DNA from: Bryobacterales bacterium
Lineage (GTDB): Bacteria; Acidobacteriota; Terriglobia; Bryobacterales; Bryobacteraceae
Reading direction: 5' to 3'
Assembly: GCA_026129915.1 (NCBI GenBank)
Contig: JAHCHD010000020.1
Location: 1 to 45,929 of the forward strand
DNA: 45,929 bases
Positions 17,713 through 25,730 of the stretch are shown one piece after another. Position numbers and translations under genes: made by a program. The stretch's first letter is position 1. Each line of letters begins with the position of its first letter. The notes beneath the pieces are model-generated. The model ran no database searches. It saw nothing but the letters and a program-made list of their open reading frames with translations, and was not told the DNA's origin.

Positions 17713-19068
17713 ATGAAGCAAGCAGTGAAGAACCTCGTAGGACGACGCAATTTCTTCCGCGCTGGCGCAGGGGCGGCCACGGCGGCACTGTTCGCGCACG
17801 ACGACCTGGAGGCCTATCCGCAGAATACCCAGCGGAACTCGAAGCCGTCGGAACTGAAAATTACGGATCTGCGCATCGCGTGGATTCACGAGGCACCCAT
17901 GCGCGTGCCCTTGATTCGGATCGATACAAACCAGGGCATCAGCGGTTATGGGGAAGTGCGCGATGGCGGCGACAAGCGCTATGCCCTGATGCTGAAGTCG
18001 CGGATTCTGGGCGAGAACCCCTGCAACGTAGACAAGATCTTCCGCAAGATGAAGCAGTTTGGCGGACATGCCCGGCAGGCGGGCGGCGTGTGCGGGGTGG
18101 AGATGGCGCTATGGGATCTGGCGGGCAAAGCCTTCGGCGTGCCGGTGTATCAAATGCTGGGCGGCAAGTTTCGGGATAGCATCCGCCTGTATGCCGATAC
18201 CCCGCAGACTTCTGACCCGCAGGTGTTTGGAGAACGTCTGAAGCGGCGCACTGAGCAGGGCTACACCTTTCTGAAGATGGATGTGGGTATCGGCCTGGTG
18301 GAGCAGATTCCAGGCACCGTCAGCCGTCCACTGGGAACCAGCAGCCGCGACTTCGGCCGTGTGCAGCACATGTTCACAGGCATGGAACTGACAGACAAGG
18401 GCGTTGAGCTAATGGCCGAGTATGTGGCCAAGGTTCGTGCCGTGGTGGGCATCGAGGTACCGTTGGCGGCCGACCACTTCGGCCATATTGGTGTGAATTC
18501 GTGCATTCGCCTGGGGCGCGCCCTGCAGAAGCACAACATCGCATGGCTGGAGGACATGATTCCCTGGGAGCACACCGAGCTTTGGAAGCAGATTACCGAC
18601 GCGGTGGATATCCCCACGCTCACCGGCGAGGACATCTACCTGAAGGAACCCTTCAAGGCCCTCTGCGAGAAGCACGCGGTGGATATGATCCACCCGGACC
18701 TTGCCAGCTCTGGCGGCATTCTCGAAACCAAGAAGATTGGTGACATGGCGCAGGAGTACGGCGTGCCGATGGCGATGCACTTTGCGGGTTCGCCCATCAG
18801 CTTCATGGCCAACATCCACTGTGCGGCAGCCACTGAGAACTTCGTTGCATTGGAGCACCACTCCGTGGACGTGCCATGGTGGGAGGATATGGTGACCGGC
18901 CCTGAGAAACCACTGGTGCGAAATGGCTTCGCGATGGTGCCAGACCGCCCAGGGTTGGGCGTCGAGATTGTGGAAGAAGTGGTGAAGCAACATCTTTTCG
19001 AGCCAGGCTACTTCGAGCCCACGCCGGAATGGAACGAAGCCAAAACGAACGACCGGCTATGGAGTTGA
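17713..19068 (+). CDS. Tat-exported mandelate racemase/muconate lactonizing (enolase-superfamily) enzyme, probable sugar-acid dehydratase
   Basis: Protein of 451 aa. The start lies six bases after AAGGAG. The N-terminus has a Tat signal (RRNFFRAGAGAATAALFA, twin Arg 11-12). The barrel domain keeps the metal ligands D254 (AADHFGH), E280 (WLEDMIPW) and E306 (LTGEDIY), a strand-2 lysine K188 (FLKMDVG) and H356 (AMHFAGSP). This set resembles acid-sugar dehydratases such as galactonate or gluconate dehydratase; racemase function cannot be excluded. Tat export implies it folds with its metal before leaving the cytoplasm. It sits directly after the exported RraA-fold aldolase and before a terminator, so the two form an operon. 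Confidence 0.88.
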   Translation: MKQAVKNLVGRRNFFRAGAGAATAALFAHDDLEAYPQNTQRNSKPSELKITDLRIAWIHEAPMRVPLIRIDTNQGISGYGEVRDGGDKRYALMLKSRILGENPCNVDKIFRKMKQFGGHARQAGGVCGVEMALWDLAGKAFGVPVYQMLGGKFRDSIRLYADTPQTSDPQVFGERLKRRTEQGYTFLKMDVGIGLVEQIPGTVSRPLGTSSRDFGRVQHMFTGMELTDKGVELMAEYVAKVRAVVGIEVPLAADHFGHIGVNSCIRLGRALQKHNIAWLEDMIPWEHTELWKQITDAVDIPTLTGEDIYLKEPFKALCEKHAVDMIHPDLASSGGILETKKIGDMAQEYGVPMAMHFAGSPISFMANIHCAAATENFVALEHHSVDVPWWEDMVTGPEKPLVRNGFAMVPDRPGLGVEIVEEVVKQHLFEPGYFEPTPEWNEAKTNDRLWS

Positions 19069-19086
19069 GGATGCATCAGTAGAGCC

Positions 19087-19115
19087 AAGGGGCCGCGCGG
19101 ACGCGGCCCCTTTTT
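19087..19115 (+). terminator. Intrinsic terminator after the RraA/enolase operon
   Basis: An 11-bp stem (AAGGGGCCGCG with its complement) has a CGGA loop and ends in a run of five T. It separates the two-gene operon from the transporter, which would need its own promoter or read-through. Confidence 0.9.
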
Positions 19116-19136
19116 CGTTGGGAGTTGAGAATCTGC

Positions 19137-20249
19137 ATGGACAAGCTGCGGCGGGTTGCGGGAATTGGCGCCATCGTCTTTGGGGCAATGGGTGTATTCA
19201 TCTGGATGAATCAATCGCCGCTGGCGTCTGGCCCGTATGTCATAACAGGGTTGGCGCTAGCCGCCATCTGGGTGAACCTTGGCAAGGATATTCGCAGCTA
19301 CGCGTTCTCTCTATGGGTGTTTTCCGCGGTTGCGACGTCGATGTTCTACCCGGTGGCCTTTGACACCTGGAATGGCTTCAAGATGACGCGCCTGATCTCG
19401 CCACTCATCCAGATCATCATGTTCGGCGTGGGGACGCAGTTGAGCGTCGCCGATTTTACGCGCGCATTCCGCATGCCCAAGGCAGTGATCGTGGGCGTGG
19501 TGGCACAGTTTCTTATCATGCCACTGCTGGGCTTCAGCATCGCCAAAATGCTCGGCTTTGAGGGCGAAGTGGCGGCGGGGATCGTGCTGATTGGTTCGTG
19601 CTCGGCGGGCGTGGCGTCGAACGTGATGGCCTATATCGCGGGCGCCAACGTGGCGCTTTCGGTTACGGTGACGTCGTTCACCACACTGCTCGCGCCCATC
19701 ATGACGCCCCTCGCGATGAAGCTGCTGGCCAAACAGTATGTGACCATCGAGTTCAGCGCGATGATGGTGGACATTCTGTTGATGATCATCACGCCGGTGG
19801 CTGCGGGTTTGCTGGTGAATAAGCTGGCTCATGGCAGGGCGCAATGGTTCGACAAGGCACTGCCGGTGATCAGCATGGTCTCCATCGTGTTCATCATTTC
19901 CATCATCACCGCCAGCTCGCGGGACAAGCTGCTGGACGTGGGCGCACTGCTGATTGTGGCGGCCGTGATTCACAACGGCTGCGGCTATCTGTTTGGCTAC
20001 TGGGGGGCGCGGTTCATGGGGCTTGCGGAAGCCGATTGCCGCGTGGTTGCTTTTGAGGTGGGTATGCAAAACGGCGGAATGGGTTCGGCGCTTGCGATCA
20101 ATGTGCTGAAAAGCACAGACGCAGCGCTGGCCCCAGCGATCTTCGGCCCGTGGATGAACATCTCAGGCTCTGTGCTGGCATCTTACTGGCGAAAGCGCCT
20201 GCCGCCAGGCGCAACGGGCAAGCCGCCAGAGGGCCATCGCGGACACTAG
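19137..20249 (+). CDS. BASS-family (bile acid:sodium symporter-like) transporter
   Basis: Protein of 370 aa, strongly hydrophobic, with about ten predicted membrane helices. Family signatures are SCSAGVASNVMAYIAGANVALSV cut across two segments: GSCSAGVASNV in the first half and FEVGMQNGGMGSALA in the second. BASS proteins move organic anions with sodium; plant BASS2 carries pyruvate. The start at 19137 is preceded by GGGAG at a slightly long spacing. The gene begins 21 bp after the terminator that closes the aldolase/dehydratase operon. Its position suggests uptake of their product, but the substrate is not readable from the sequence. Confidence 0.9.
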   Translation: MDKLRRVAGIGAIVFGAMGVFIWMNQSPLASGPYVITGLALAAIWVNLGKDIRSYAFSLWVFSAVATSMFYPVAFDTWNGFKMTRLISPLIQIIMFGVGTQLSVADFTRAFRMPKAVIVGVVAQFLIMPLLGFSIAKMLGFEGEVAAGIVLIGSCSAGVASNVMAYIAGANVALSVTVTSFTTLLAPIMTPLAMKLLAKQYVTIEFSAMMVDILLMIITPVAAGLLVNKLAHGRAQWFDKALPVISMVSIVFIISIITASSRDKLLDVGALLIVAAVIHNGCGYLFGYWGARFMGLAEADCRVVAFEVGMQNGGMGSALAINVLKSTDAALAPAIFGPWMNISGSVLASYWRKRLPPGATGKPPEGHRGH

Positions 20250-20275
20250 TGCTGCATCCGTGCCGTGCTTGCGCG

Positions 20276-20319
20276 CTGTGCATAAGGCGTACTGTGTATA
20301 AGGCGCACCGTGCATGCGG
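20276..20319. repeat. 16-bp tandem repeat upstream of the DUF1592 gene promoter
   Basis: CTGTGCATAAGGCGTA is followed immediately by CTGTGTATAAGGCGCA (14 of 16 identical) and then a partial CCGTGCATGCGG. The third copy ends where the putative -35 starts, so the array is well placed for a regulator binding site. Confidence 0.6.
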
Positions 20320-20346
20320 TTCACGAGGGTGCGGCTTCGATATAAT
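20318..20346 (+). promoter_or_regulatory. Putative promoter of the DUF1592-DUF1552 operon
   Basis: A perfect -10 TATAAT (20341-20346) sits 17 bp after a weak -35 GGTTCA. A poor -35 with a repeat array touching it suggests activation by a bound protein. The leader to the TTG start at 20466 is about 115 nt. Confidence 0.5.
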
Positions 20347-20465
20347 TGTCAGCAAATTCCCGCGACTAATTGCTAGACAGTCAATCGCGGCTGCACCAGG
20401 TCTCTTCCCACTGCACCGGCGGCGATGACTGCATTCTGGTGTTCGTGATCTCGTCTGGAGGCTTC

Positions 20466-22838
20466 TTGGTTGGATTCCGTCACTCCCGCTGGACTCTTAC
20501 GTCTGCCCTGGCAGTCTTCTTGTGTCTGTGCGTGGCTGCGTTCCTGGGGGCCGACGAGAAGCCGGGAAGCTCAGCTACGGCAGACGCGTTTCAGCAGCAG
20601 GTGGCTCCGTTTCTCAAGCGCAATTGCGTACTTTGCCATCAGCAGAAGAACGCCACCGCCGGACTCGATCTCTCTAGCTTTGCTTCCGCCGCAGTTGCCT
20701 TGCAGCACCCCGAGGTGTGGGAAAAGGTTTCCGCGCGGATCCTTGATGGAACCATGCCCCCCAAGGGCTTGCCCAGCCCGCCGATGGAGCAGCGTGACGC
20801 AGTGGTTGGGTGGATCCGCGATGGACTCGAACAGCTCGCGCGCAATACCAAGCCTGACCCTGGGCGCGTGACGGCGCGCCGCCTGAATCGAGTGGAGTAC
20901 AACAACACCGTTCGCGACTTGCTGGGAGTGGACTTCCAGCCGGCCTCCAGCTTTCCTGCCGATGATGCCGGCTATGGTTTCGACAACATCGGCGACGTGC
21001 TGAGCGTCTCGCCGGTGCTGATGGAAAAATACGTCGACGCCGCATGGGAGATTGCGCAGCGGGCCATCGTGTCGCCGCTTGACCGGATGGAGCCCACGTA
21101 TGCGCGGATCAACGGTGAAGACCTGAGACGGATCGGCAAGGATGCGTCCACAGTGGATGGCGAACTCGCCTTTCCCCACGCGCGAGAGGCTTCCTATGAC
21201 TTTCCCGCCGATGCCGAGTATGAGATCACACTTCGCGTCGCGGATCGCAGGCGCAAGAAAGACTCTGCTGGCCTGATGGCATTGACGGTGGTGGGGCACG
21301 CCACACCCCAGGTGTTCGAAACGCAATTGCCCAGCGGCGGAGAGGATCCGCCCAACGAGTTCAGCATCCGTGTCCGCGTTCCGGCCGGGAAACAGACCCT
21401 GCGGGCGGCCACCGTGGGCGCGGAGATGCAGGCGCGGGTGTACCACGACGAAGCGGACGCCAGCCGCTTCATTGATGCCGGCCACTTTGAGGTGCGCGGT
21501 CCCTTTGGAGAGCCCCGGCGCGCCATCACCCATAGCCATCGCCAGATCTTCGTATGCAGTCCCCGTAGTAAGGCCGAGCAGCCTGCGTGTGCCTCGCGCA
21601 TCCTGAAGCGGCTGGCGCGGCTGGCATACCGTCGTCCCGTGACTGAAGCCGATGTGAAGCCTCACATTTCCCTCGCCGCCGAAGCCCGCGCGGAGGGCTT
21701 TCCGTTTGAAGAGCAGATTCGGCTGGCGCTGCAGGGAGTGCTGGTGTCGCCGCAGTTTCTGTTCCGGATTGAGCGCGGTGGAAAGCCCGTCGGCGAGGGA
21801 GACGTTCGGGCGTTGACGCCAGTGGAACTCGCGTCCAGGCTTTCGTACTTCCTGTGGAGCAGCATGCCGGACGAGGCTCTGCTTAGCGCCGCCGAGCGGG
21901 GAGAACTGCAGACGCGCGAACAGGTGCGAAGCCAGGTGCAGCGTATGCTTGCTCATCCTAAGTCGCGAGCATTAACTGAGAACTTTGCGGGCCAATGGCT
22001 GCGGCTGCGAAACATAGACCTTGTGCAGCCGGACCGCGACCTCTTTCCGGAGTTCGATGCCAGTCTGCGTCGCGCGATGAAGCGCGAAACCGAACTGATG
22101 TTCGAGGCCTTGTTGCATGAAGGCGGTACGGTGGACGACATCCTGGTGGGTGAGTTCACGTTCCTGAATGAACGCCTGGCGAAGCACTATGGTATCAGCG
22201 GGGTGAATGGCGAGGAGTTCCGGCGAGTGCCCCTGGCCGGCACGCGCCGCGGCGGTATGCTGACGCACGCCAGTCTGCTGACGATTTCGAGCTACCCCAC
22301 TCGTACATCGCCTGTTCTTCGCGGATTGTGGCTACTCGAAAGCGTGATCGGCGCTCCGCCTCCGCCCCCGCCGCCGGATGTCCCGGAACTCGATGCGGAA
22401 GGCGTGGGCGAAGCCGCTACGCTGCGGGAGCGCATGGAGAAACACCGCGGCGACCCCACCTGTGCTGCCTGCCACAGTAAAATGGATCCACTAGGGTTCA
22501 GCCTGGAAAACTACGACGCCATCGGCCGCTACCGCGAGACCGAAGGTAAGTTTCCCATTGATGCTTCCGGCACTTTGCCCGACGGTGTTAGTTTTGACGG
22601 GCCGGAGGGCATGAAACGGGCGTTGCTTGGCCAGCGCCGCCAGATTGCCGCGAACCTCGCGGAGAAGATGTTGACCTTCGCGCTCGGCCGGGGACTGGAG
22701 CGTTACGACCGCGCCGCTGTGGAAACGCTTACCGCTTCCATGGAAGCGAATCAATATCGGATTGCCACTTTGGTGGAAGAAATCTGCTGGAGCATGCCTT
22801 TCCGCATGCGCCGCGGTGAAGGAGTCGCCCAGCCATGA
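20466..22838 (+). CDS. Exported DUF1587/DUF1592/DUF1588/DUF1585 protein with c-type haem motifs
   Basis: Protein of about 790 aa. The TTG at 20466 lies 4 nt after TGGAGG and gives a neat signal peptide (TLTSALAVFLCLCVAAFLGA). Domains in order: Planctomycete-type cytochrome c with CVLCH (C54, C57, H58); DUF1587 (LNRVEYNNTVRDLLGVD); a carbohydrate-binding-like stretch; DUF1592 (LSYFLWSSMPDEALLSAA); DUF1588 with a second haem-like motif CAACH (C666, C669, H670) and KMDPLGFSLENYD; and DUF1585 at the end. These proteins are common in Planctomycetes, Verrucomicrobia and Acidobacteria, are thought to act in periplasmic redox or polymer degradation, and have no proven function. The gene overlaps the DUF1552 gene by 4 bp. 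Confidence 0.9.
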   Translation: MVGFRHSRWTLTSALAVFLCLCVAAFLGADEKPGSSATADAFQQQVAPFLKRNCVLCHQQKNATAGLDLSSFASAAVALQHPEVWEKVSARILDGTMPPKGLPSPPMEQRDAVVGWIRDGLEQLARNTKPDPGRVTARRLNRVEYNNTVRDLLGVDFQPASSFPADDAGYGFDNIGDVLSVSPVLMEKYVDAAWEIAQRAIVSPLDRMEPTYARINGEDLRRIGKDASTVDGELAFPHAREASYDFPADAEYEITLRVADRRRKKDSAGLMALTVVGHATPQVFETQLPSGGEDPPNEFSIRVRVPAGKQTLRAATVGAEMQARVYHDEADASRFIDAGHFEVRGPFGEPRRAITHSHRQIFVCSPRSKAEQPACASRILKRLARLAYRRPVTEADVKPHISLAAEARAEGFPFEEQIRLALQGVLVSPQFLFRIERGGKPVGEGDVRALTPVELASRLSYFLWSSMPDEALLSAAERGELQTREQVRSQVQRMLAHPKSRALTENFAGQWLRLRNIDLVQPDRDLFPEFDASLRRAMKRETELMFEALLHEGGTVDDILVGEFTFLNERLAKHYGISGVNGEEFRRVPLAGTRRGGMLTHASLLTISSYPTRTSPVLRGLWLLESVIGAPPPPPPPDVPELDAEGVGEAATLRERMEKHRGDPTCAACHSKMDPLGFSLENYDAIGRYRETEGKFPIDASGTLPDGVSFDGPEGMKRALLGQRRQIAANLAEKMLTFALGRGLERYDRAAVETLTASMEANQYRIATLVEEICWSMPFRMRRGEGVAQP

Positions 22839-24202
22839 CGAGCACCAGCGCCATCACGCGCAAGCGCCTTTCCCGCCGGACCCTGCTGCGAGGGTTAGGC
22901 GCCACCGCGCTTGGTCTGCCCTTTCTGGAGGCGATGACGCCAGCGTTTGCCACGAAGCACGAGGTGGCGGCGTCGTCGCCCCTCCGGCTTGCGTTTGCCT
23001 ATGTGCCGAACGGCGTCACGATGGACCAATGGACGCCAGCGGAAATCGGGCGTGGCTTTGAGCTCACCCGGATCCTGCAGCCCCTTGCCAGCGTGCGTGA
23101 GAACGTAACGGTGCTAAGCGGCTTGGCCCAGCACAACGCGAAGGCGCTTGGAGATGGTCCGGGTGACCACGCCCGCGCCGCGGCTGCGTTTCTTACCGGT
23201 GTACACCCGCGCAAGACGGACGGCGCCAACATCCAGAATGGCGTTTCGATTGATCAGGTGCTGGCGCGGCAATGGGAGAGCCACACCCGCTTCGCTTCAC
23301 TCGAACTCGGCACTGAGTACGGCGGGGTAGTGGGCAATTGCGATTCCGGCTACAGTTGCGCGTACACGAATAGCCTGGCTTGGCACAATGAGACCACCCC
23401 TCTGCCCCCGGAGATCAATCCCCGGTTGGTGTTCGAGCGGCTCTTCGGCGCGTCGCGCAACGGGGAGACGCCCGCCGAAGCCCGCCAGCGCCAGCGTTTC
23501 CAGCGCAGCGTCTTGGACAATGTGCAGGAGGATACCGCGCGCCTGATGCGGGATCTCGGACCCACCGACCGCCGCAAGCTTGACGAGTATCTCTACGCGG
23601 TGCGGGATGTGGAAAAGCGGTTGGCGCGGGCCGCGGAGCATCCCGTGGTGGAAGTGGACATGCCAAAACCTTCGGGCATTCCGGCGCGGTTTTCTGACCA
23701 CCTTTCCCTGATGTACGACCTGATGGCAATTGCCTTCCAGACGGATTCGACAAGGGTAGCCACGCTAATGGTGGGCCGCGAGGGTAGCAGCCGTACCTAC
23801 CGGGAAATCGGTGTGCCGGACGCGCACCATCCCCTCTCGCATCACCAGAAGAATCCGGAGAAGATCGAGAAGATCACCCAGATCAACACCTTCCACATGA
23901 GCCTGTTCGCGAAGTTCTTGGAGAAGATGCGTTCAGTTCCCGAGGGCGACGGGAACTTGCTGGAACGCAGTGTGGTGGTGTACGGCTCATGTATCGGCGA
24001 CGGCAATCGTCATAACCACGACGAACTCCCGGTCTTGCTGGCCGGCGGCCAGGCGGCAGGGTTCCGGGACAACCAGCATCTGCGCTTCCCGAAAGATACT
24101 CCCATGACAAACCTCTACCTGACGCTGCTGGAGAAACTGGGCGCCCCTATCGAACAGTTCGGCGACAGCACCGGCCGCATTCAGGAATTGAGTGGGCTGT
24201 AG
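22835..24202 (+). CDS. Tat-exported DUF1552 family protein
   Basis: Protein of 455 aa that starts inside the stop of the DUF1592 gene (ATGA overlap), so translation is coupled. The Tat signal is SRRTLLRGLGATALGLPF (twin Arg 14-15). Family features include RLAFAYVPNGVTMDQWTP, FLTGVHPRKT, DHARAAAAFL and, near the end, VVYGSCIGDGNRHNHDELPV. DUF1552 belongs with the DUF1501/sulfatase-like alkaline phosphatase superfamily and nearly always accompanies DUF1592 genes. No function is established. The pair probably forms one periplasmic system. Confidence 0.92.
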   Translation: MTSTSAITRKRLSRRTLLRGLGATALGLPFLEAMTPAFATKHEVAASSPLRLAFAYVPNGVTMDQWTPAEIGRGFELTRILQPLASVRENVTVLSGLAQHNAKALGDGPGDHARAAAAFLTGVHPRKTDGANIQNGVSIDQVLARQWESHTRFASLELGTEYGGVVGNCDSGYSCAYTNSLAWHNETTPLPPEINPRLVFERLFGASRNGETPAEARQRQRFQRSVLDNVQEDTARLMRDLGPTDRRKLDEYLYAVRDVEKRLARAAEHPVVEVDMPKPSGIPARFSDHLSLMYDLMAIAFQTDSTRVATLMVGREGSSRTYREIGVPDAHHPLSHHQKNPEKIEKITQINTFHMSLFAKFLEKMRSVPEGDGNLLERSVVVYGSCIGDGNRHNHDELPVLLAGGQAAGFRDNQHLRFPKDTPMTNLYLTLLEKLGAPIEQFGDSTGRIQELSGL

Positions 24203-24317
24203 GCAGGGCGCCAATCGCGCATCGGTGCATCGGGGCTGCATCTAGAGAGTCTGCATCGAGTCGCCCGCGCGGCAGGACTTACGTGTAGACTGATGGGCAA
24301 ATCACGGAGTGTCTATC

Positions 24318-25580
24318 ATGCAACCCAATCGCCGCCGTTTCCTCGCTGCTTCCGCCGCGGGAAGTCTTGCTTCCCTCACTTCCTGCGCCACTGCGGAGTC
24401 CTCGGCCGAGGCTCGCTTTCAGCAACTCGGGGAGATCCTCAAGCAGCCCGTGCTAAAGAAGCAGTTGTTCAGCTCCCCGGTGATCATCGAGACGCTGGAA
24501 CTGTTGCGGCTGGGGAATACCTTTCTGTGCCGCGTGCGCTCGCGCGACGGCGCCGAAGGCATTTCCGTGGCGCATAGCGGGATGAGCACGCTATACCCCA
24601 TCTTCCTTAAGAGCTTACGGCCTTTCTTCCTGGGCAAAGATGCCCGGGAGCTCGACCTGATTCTCGACAAGGTGTATATCTACGGGTTCAATTTCCGCTT
24701 CAGCGGAATGGCGCTTGGCTTGCCTCTAGCCACCATCGAGTTTGCCATTCTTGACATGCTGGGGCGCATTGCGCAGAAGCCCGTGGGCGAACTGATCGGC
24801 GACATTCACAATCCCGCCGTGGGTGTCTACATGGCCACCGAGTGGCGCGAGAAGCCGGTGGCGGAATCCATCAAGCTCATCCAGGATGCGGTTGCTTCCT
24901 ACGACGTGCATGCGCTGAAGATCAAGGTGGGTGGCCTGATGTATATGACCACCGACATGTATGCCGAGGGTCCGAAAGGACGTACCGAGGAAATCGTCCC
25001 GCTTGTGCGAAAGACCTTCGGGGACGGCATGGCGCTTTATGCTGACTCCAACAGCTTCTACACGGTGCCGGAAGCAATCCGGGTGGGCCGGCTTCTCGAA
25101 GAGTACAAGTTTCGCTATTTCGAAGAGCCGGTAATGTTCGATCACCTCGATGAAATCAAGCAGGTGGCCGACGCCCTGACGCTTCCCATCGCGAATGGCG
25201 AGCAGGACTACAGCTTCTACGGGTTCCGCTGGCTTCTCGCCAATGAAGGACTGGATATCGTACAGCCCGACAACTACTACTTTGGCGGACTAGTCCGGTC
25301 GATGAAGGTGGCGCGCATGGCGGCCGCCTGTGGCAAGGAAGTGATCCCGCACATGTCGGGCGGTGGCTTGGGCTTCCTCTATAACATCCAGTTCGTCTCC
25401 GCGGTTGCGAACGCCGGCGAGCATCACGAGTTCAAGGGTCTGAATACCCACGTGAAGTATGAATGCAAGACCTCGCCCCTTACCGTGGTGGACGGGAAAA
25501 TGATCGTGCCAACGGGTGCCGGTTTCGGCGTGGATTTCGACCCTGATTGGGTGAAGACGCACGAAGCCGTGTCTGCCTAG
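24318..25580 (+). CDS. Second Tat-exported enolase-superfamily enzyme, likely a lipoprotein
   Basis: Protein of 420 aa. The ATG at 24318 lies 8 nt after GGAG. The Tat signal [20 protein letters not shown] ends in a lipobox-like LTSC with C23, so it may be membrane-anchored. The barrel keeps K201 and K203 (LKIKVGG), D243 (YADSNS), E269 (YFEEP), E295 (NGEQD) and H345 (IPHMSGGG), the full mandelate racemase-type catalytic set. Substrate unknown: the KxK motif with a histidine is compatible with racemase or acid-sugar dehydratase chemistry. It differs clearly from the enzyme at 17713. It follows the DUF1552 gene by 115 bp on the same strand and converges with the esterase. Confidence 0.87.
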   Translation: MQPNRRRFLAASAAGSLASLTSCATAESSAEARFQQLGEILKQPVLKKQLFSSPVIIETLELLRLGNTFLCRVRSRDGAEGISVAHSGMSTLYPIFLKSLRPFFLGKDARELDLILDKVYIYGFNFRFSGMALGLPLATIEFAILDMLGRIAQKPVGELIGDIHNPAVGVYMATEWREKPVAESIKLIQDAVASYDVHALKIKVGGLMYMTTDMYAEGPKGRTEEIVPLVRKTFGDGMALYADSNSFYTVPEAIRVGRLLEEYKFRYFEEPVMFDHLDEIKQVADALTLPIANGEQDYSFYGFRWLLANEGLDIVQPDNYYFGGLVRSMKVARMAAACGKEVIPHMSGGGLGFLYNIQFVSAVANAGEHHEFKGLNTHVKYECKTSPLTVVDGKMIVPTGAGFGVDFDPDWVKTHEAVSA

Positions 25581-25704
25581 AGCGGCGGTAACGGGCGCCG
25601 CAGGCAGTTCCTACAATCGGGCACACGCCTTCGAATGCCGCTAAGGAATTCCCATGATGGAATCAAGTTGTCCTGGTACCGGTTGGAGGCGAACTGACGA
25701 AAGA

Positions 25705-25720
25705 AAGCGAAGCCTCGCTT
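25705..25720 (-). terminator. Hairpin after the double alpha/beta hydrolase
   Basis: On the minus strand, AAGCGA and TCGCTT form a 6-bp stem with loop GGCT, followed by TCTTTC, 10 bp beyond the stop. It is modest but well placed. Confidence 0.5.
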
Positions 25721-25730
25721 CTCCTGGCGC

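Noticed and set aside
19311..20069. A 252-codon minus-strand frame very rich in His and Arg
   Set aside because: It is the complement of BASS membrane-helix codons, not a metal-binding protein.
20571..21956. A 461-codon open frame on the minus strand
   Set aside because: It is antisense to the DUF1592 gene, with His/Arg-rich low-information translation and no ribosome binding site.
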